Of a DNA stretch of 64,000 bases, positions 62,891 through 64,000 are shown piece by piece. Location: contig NZ_JBEXCV010000003.1 in assembly GCF_040605455.1 (NCBI RefSeq), forward strand, positions 1-64,000, given 5' to 3'. Position 1 is the stretch's first letter. Each line of letters opens with the position of its first letter. The notes under the pieces were generated by a model, which had not been told where the DNA came from, made no database searches, and saw nothing but the letters and a program-made list of their open reading frames with translations. The DNA is from Embleya sp040605455. Lineage in GTDB: Bacteria > Actinomycetota > Actinomycetes > Streptomycetales > Streptomycetaceae. The position numbers and the translations under genes are program-made.

Positions 62891-63526
62891 GTGCTGTTGG
62901 AGGACGAGCGTCGCGAACTGTGCGAGTTCGGACGCCGGATCGTTGAGTGCGGCCTGGTGGTCGGCGCCTCCGGCAACCTGAGCGTGCGCCGGGGTCCGTT
63001 GGTCGCGATCACCCCCTCCGGTGCCCCATTGGAACGCATCACACCTGCCGAGTGCGCGGTCGTGGACCTGAAGGGCACGGTGGTGGAGGGCACGCGGACG
63101 CCATCCTCCGAGACGCCGATGCACCTCGCGTTGTACGAGAGCGACCCGCACGCCGGAGCCGTGGTGCACACGCACGCCGTGTTCGGTGCGGTGGTGGCGA
63201 CGACTCTGCCGGTGTTGCCGGCGATCCACTACAACGTGCTGCTGCTCGGAGGCCACGATGTGCGGGTCGCCCCGTACGCGACCTATGGGACGCCGGAGTT
63301 GGCGGACTCGGTGCGGGCGGCGCTCGCGGGTGGTAGAAGCGGGGCACTGCTGGCCAACCATGGGGGCGTGACCCTGGGGCGGGATCTGATCGAGGCGTAC
63401 GACCGCACCAAAATCCTGGAGTGGTTGTGCGAGGTCTACGTGCGCTCGCTCGCGGTGGGCACGCCCAGCGTGCTGACCGCCGCCGAGTTGGCGGCGGTCG
63501 AACGACGGATGACCGGGACGGGATGA
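62891..63526 (+). CDS. Class II aldolase/adducin family protein (FucA-like)
   Basis: This 211-residue enzyme belongs to the zinc-dependent class II aldolases related to L-fuculose-phosphate aldolase. Motifs are GASGNLSVR near 28-36, ITPSG near 43-47, the catalytic Glu in SSETPMHLALY near 75-85, the zinc ligands in VVHTHAVFG near 96-104, and a third His in LLANHGGVTLG near 154-164. The usual length is 210-230. GTG 62891 is chosen because GGGAGG lies 6 bp before it and homology begins at VLLEDERREL; the frame is open much further upstream. The natural substrate (fuculose, ribulose or methylthioribulose phosphate) is not decidable here. Confidence 0.85.
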   Translation: MLLEDERRELCEFGRRIVECGLVVGASGNLSVRRGPLVAITPSGAPLERITPAECAVVDLKGTVVEGTRTPSSETPMHLALYESDPHAGAVVHTHAVFGAVVATTLPVLPAIHYNVLLLGGHDVRVAPYATYGTPELADSVRAALAGGRSGALLANHGGVTLGRDLIEAYDRTKILEWLCEVYVRSLAVGTPSVLTAAELAAVERRMTGTG

Positions 63527-63570
63527 CCCGGGACGGGCCGGCCCGCAGCGCACCTCGGCCCGGCCGTCGG

Positions 63571-64000
63571 TCAGCGCTTGACGTCGATCACGATGCGGCT
63601 CGGGTTGGTCAGGACCGATGTGACCACTTGGTGCACGTTGCTCTTGTAGCCGATGCCCACCTTGAGCTTGCCCTCGAAGTCGCAGGTGACCGCGTACCCG
63701 GTGAGCGAGGGCATGTTGGTCACCACGGTGCGCGGGCCGGTGTAGGTGGCGTTGCCGTTGTCGTCGTGAGCCGCGCTCGCGATGTCCAACTCGACGTACT
63801 CGGCGCTGTTCGGGAAGCTGACCGGCTTCCCGCTCGCGCACTGTTGCAGACTGCTGGTGCCGGTGACGCCGTAGGCGGGCAGACCGGCGGAGAAGTCGAG
63901 GACCACACGGTCGTAGGTCACGTGTTGCCCGGTGCGGATGTTGGTGAGGTATGTGGTGCCGGCCGCCTGGGCGGTCCCGGACAACACGGTGGTGGCGGCG
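63571..64000 (-). CDS. Secreted AMIN-like domain protein, 5' end beyond the window
   Basis: The minus-strand frame enters from the right edge; the first visible residues (AATTVLSGTAQAAG) look like the end of a signal peptide, with cleavage probably after AQA. The mature domain (about 135 residues) is beta-rich: YDRVVLDFSAGLP, YVELDIASAAHD, GYAVTCDFEGKLKVGIGY and a final SRIVIDVKR. This repeats the style of AMIN-like cell-wall domains of actinobacteria. Two cysteines may form a disulfide. The start codon is not in the window, and no anchor is seen at the C-terminus. The function is unknown. Confidence 0.75.
   Translation of the reverse strand, partial: AATTVLSGTAQAAGTTYLTNIRTGQHVTYDRVVLDFSAGLPAYGVTGTSSLQQCASGKPVSFPNSAEYVELDIASAAHDDNGNATYTGPRTVVTNMPSLTGYAVTCDFEGKLKVGIGYKSNVHQVVTSVLTNPSRIVIDVKR

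Overview
The window is very GC-rich actinobacterial DNA with GTG starts, tight 4-bp ATGA/GTGA overlaps and purine-rich ribosome sites. The gene order on the left (CutRS-like two-component pair, DUF4193, DUF3093, dUTPase, DUF3710, OB-fold protein, DUF3159, TrkA pair, APC permease, TRAM RNA methyltransferase) is the one familiar from Streptomyces and its relatives, so I read it as a Streptomycetaceae-type chromosome. No rRNA, tRNA, CRISPR array, transposase or phage gene was seen.

1-12.0 kb holds housekeeping genes: inositol monophosphatase, a 57-residue conserved-looking small protein, the CutRS pair, an acyl-ACP desaturase behind a striking 31-bp palindrome, a NatAB-like ABC exporter, a gamma-carbonic-anhydrase-like protein, DUF4193, DUF3093, a short-chain dehydrogenase, a PaaI-type thioesterase, dut and DUF3710.

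12.1-26.7 kb is a potassium block. A 27-residue membrane peptide leads kdpF-A-B-C, then kdpD-kdpE after a strong hairpin. Two TrkA-like RCK proteins are divergent from a large APC permease that resembles the KimA potassium importer. An HTH/TPR regulator with an internal Tat-like segment lies between.

27-32.5 kb has a TrmA-type RNA methyltransferase, an orphan pair of WXG100/ESX-like proteins (the second with a long proline-rich tail), two inverted perfect DnaA boxes ahead of an unknown gene, and an F420-type luciferase-fold oxidoreductase.

32.5-45.2 kb is the most unusual part. On the minus strand are a wall-anchored LAXTG protein, a smaller secreted protein sharing its domains, and a secreted PstS-fold protein. 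Divergently, a Pst-like transporter (PstC, PstA, a PstS with a C-terminal membrane anchor, PstB) is interrupted by a large secreted membrane-anchored protein and a sortase-fold protein that has no cysteine at all. This looks like a surface-anchored, specialised variant of the phosphate importer.

45.3-50.8 kb has a MerR regulator with an operator-like palindrome, then the Hen1-Pnkp RNA repair pair. 51-56.1 kb encodes the arginine deiminase pathway (antiporter, arcA, arcB, arcC). The right end has an unknown protein, a double TerD-domain protein, a three-gene ABC-2 exporter, a frameshifted pseudogene, a class II aldolase and the 5'-truncated end of a secreted protein.
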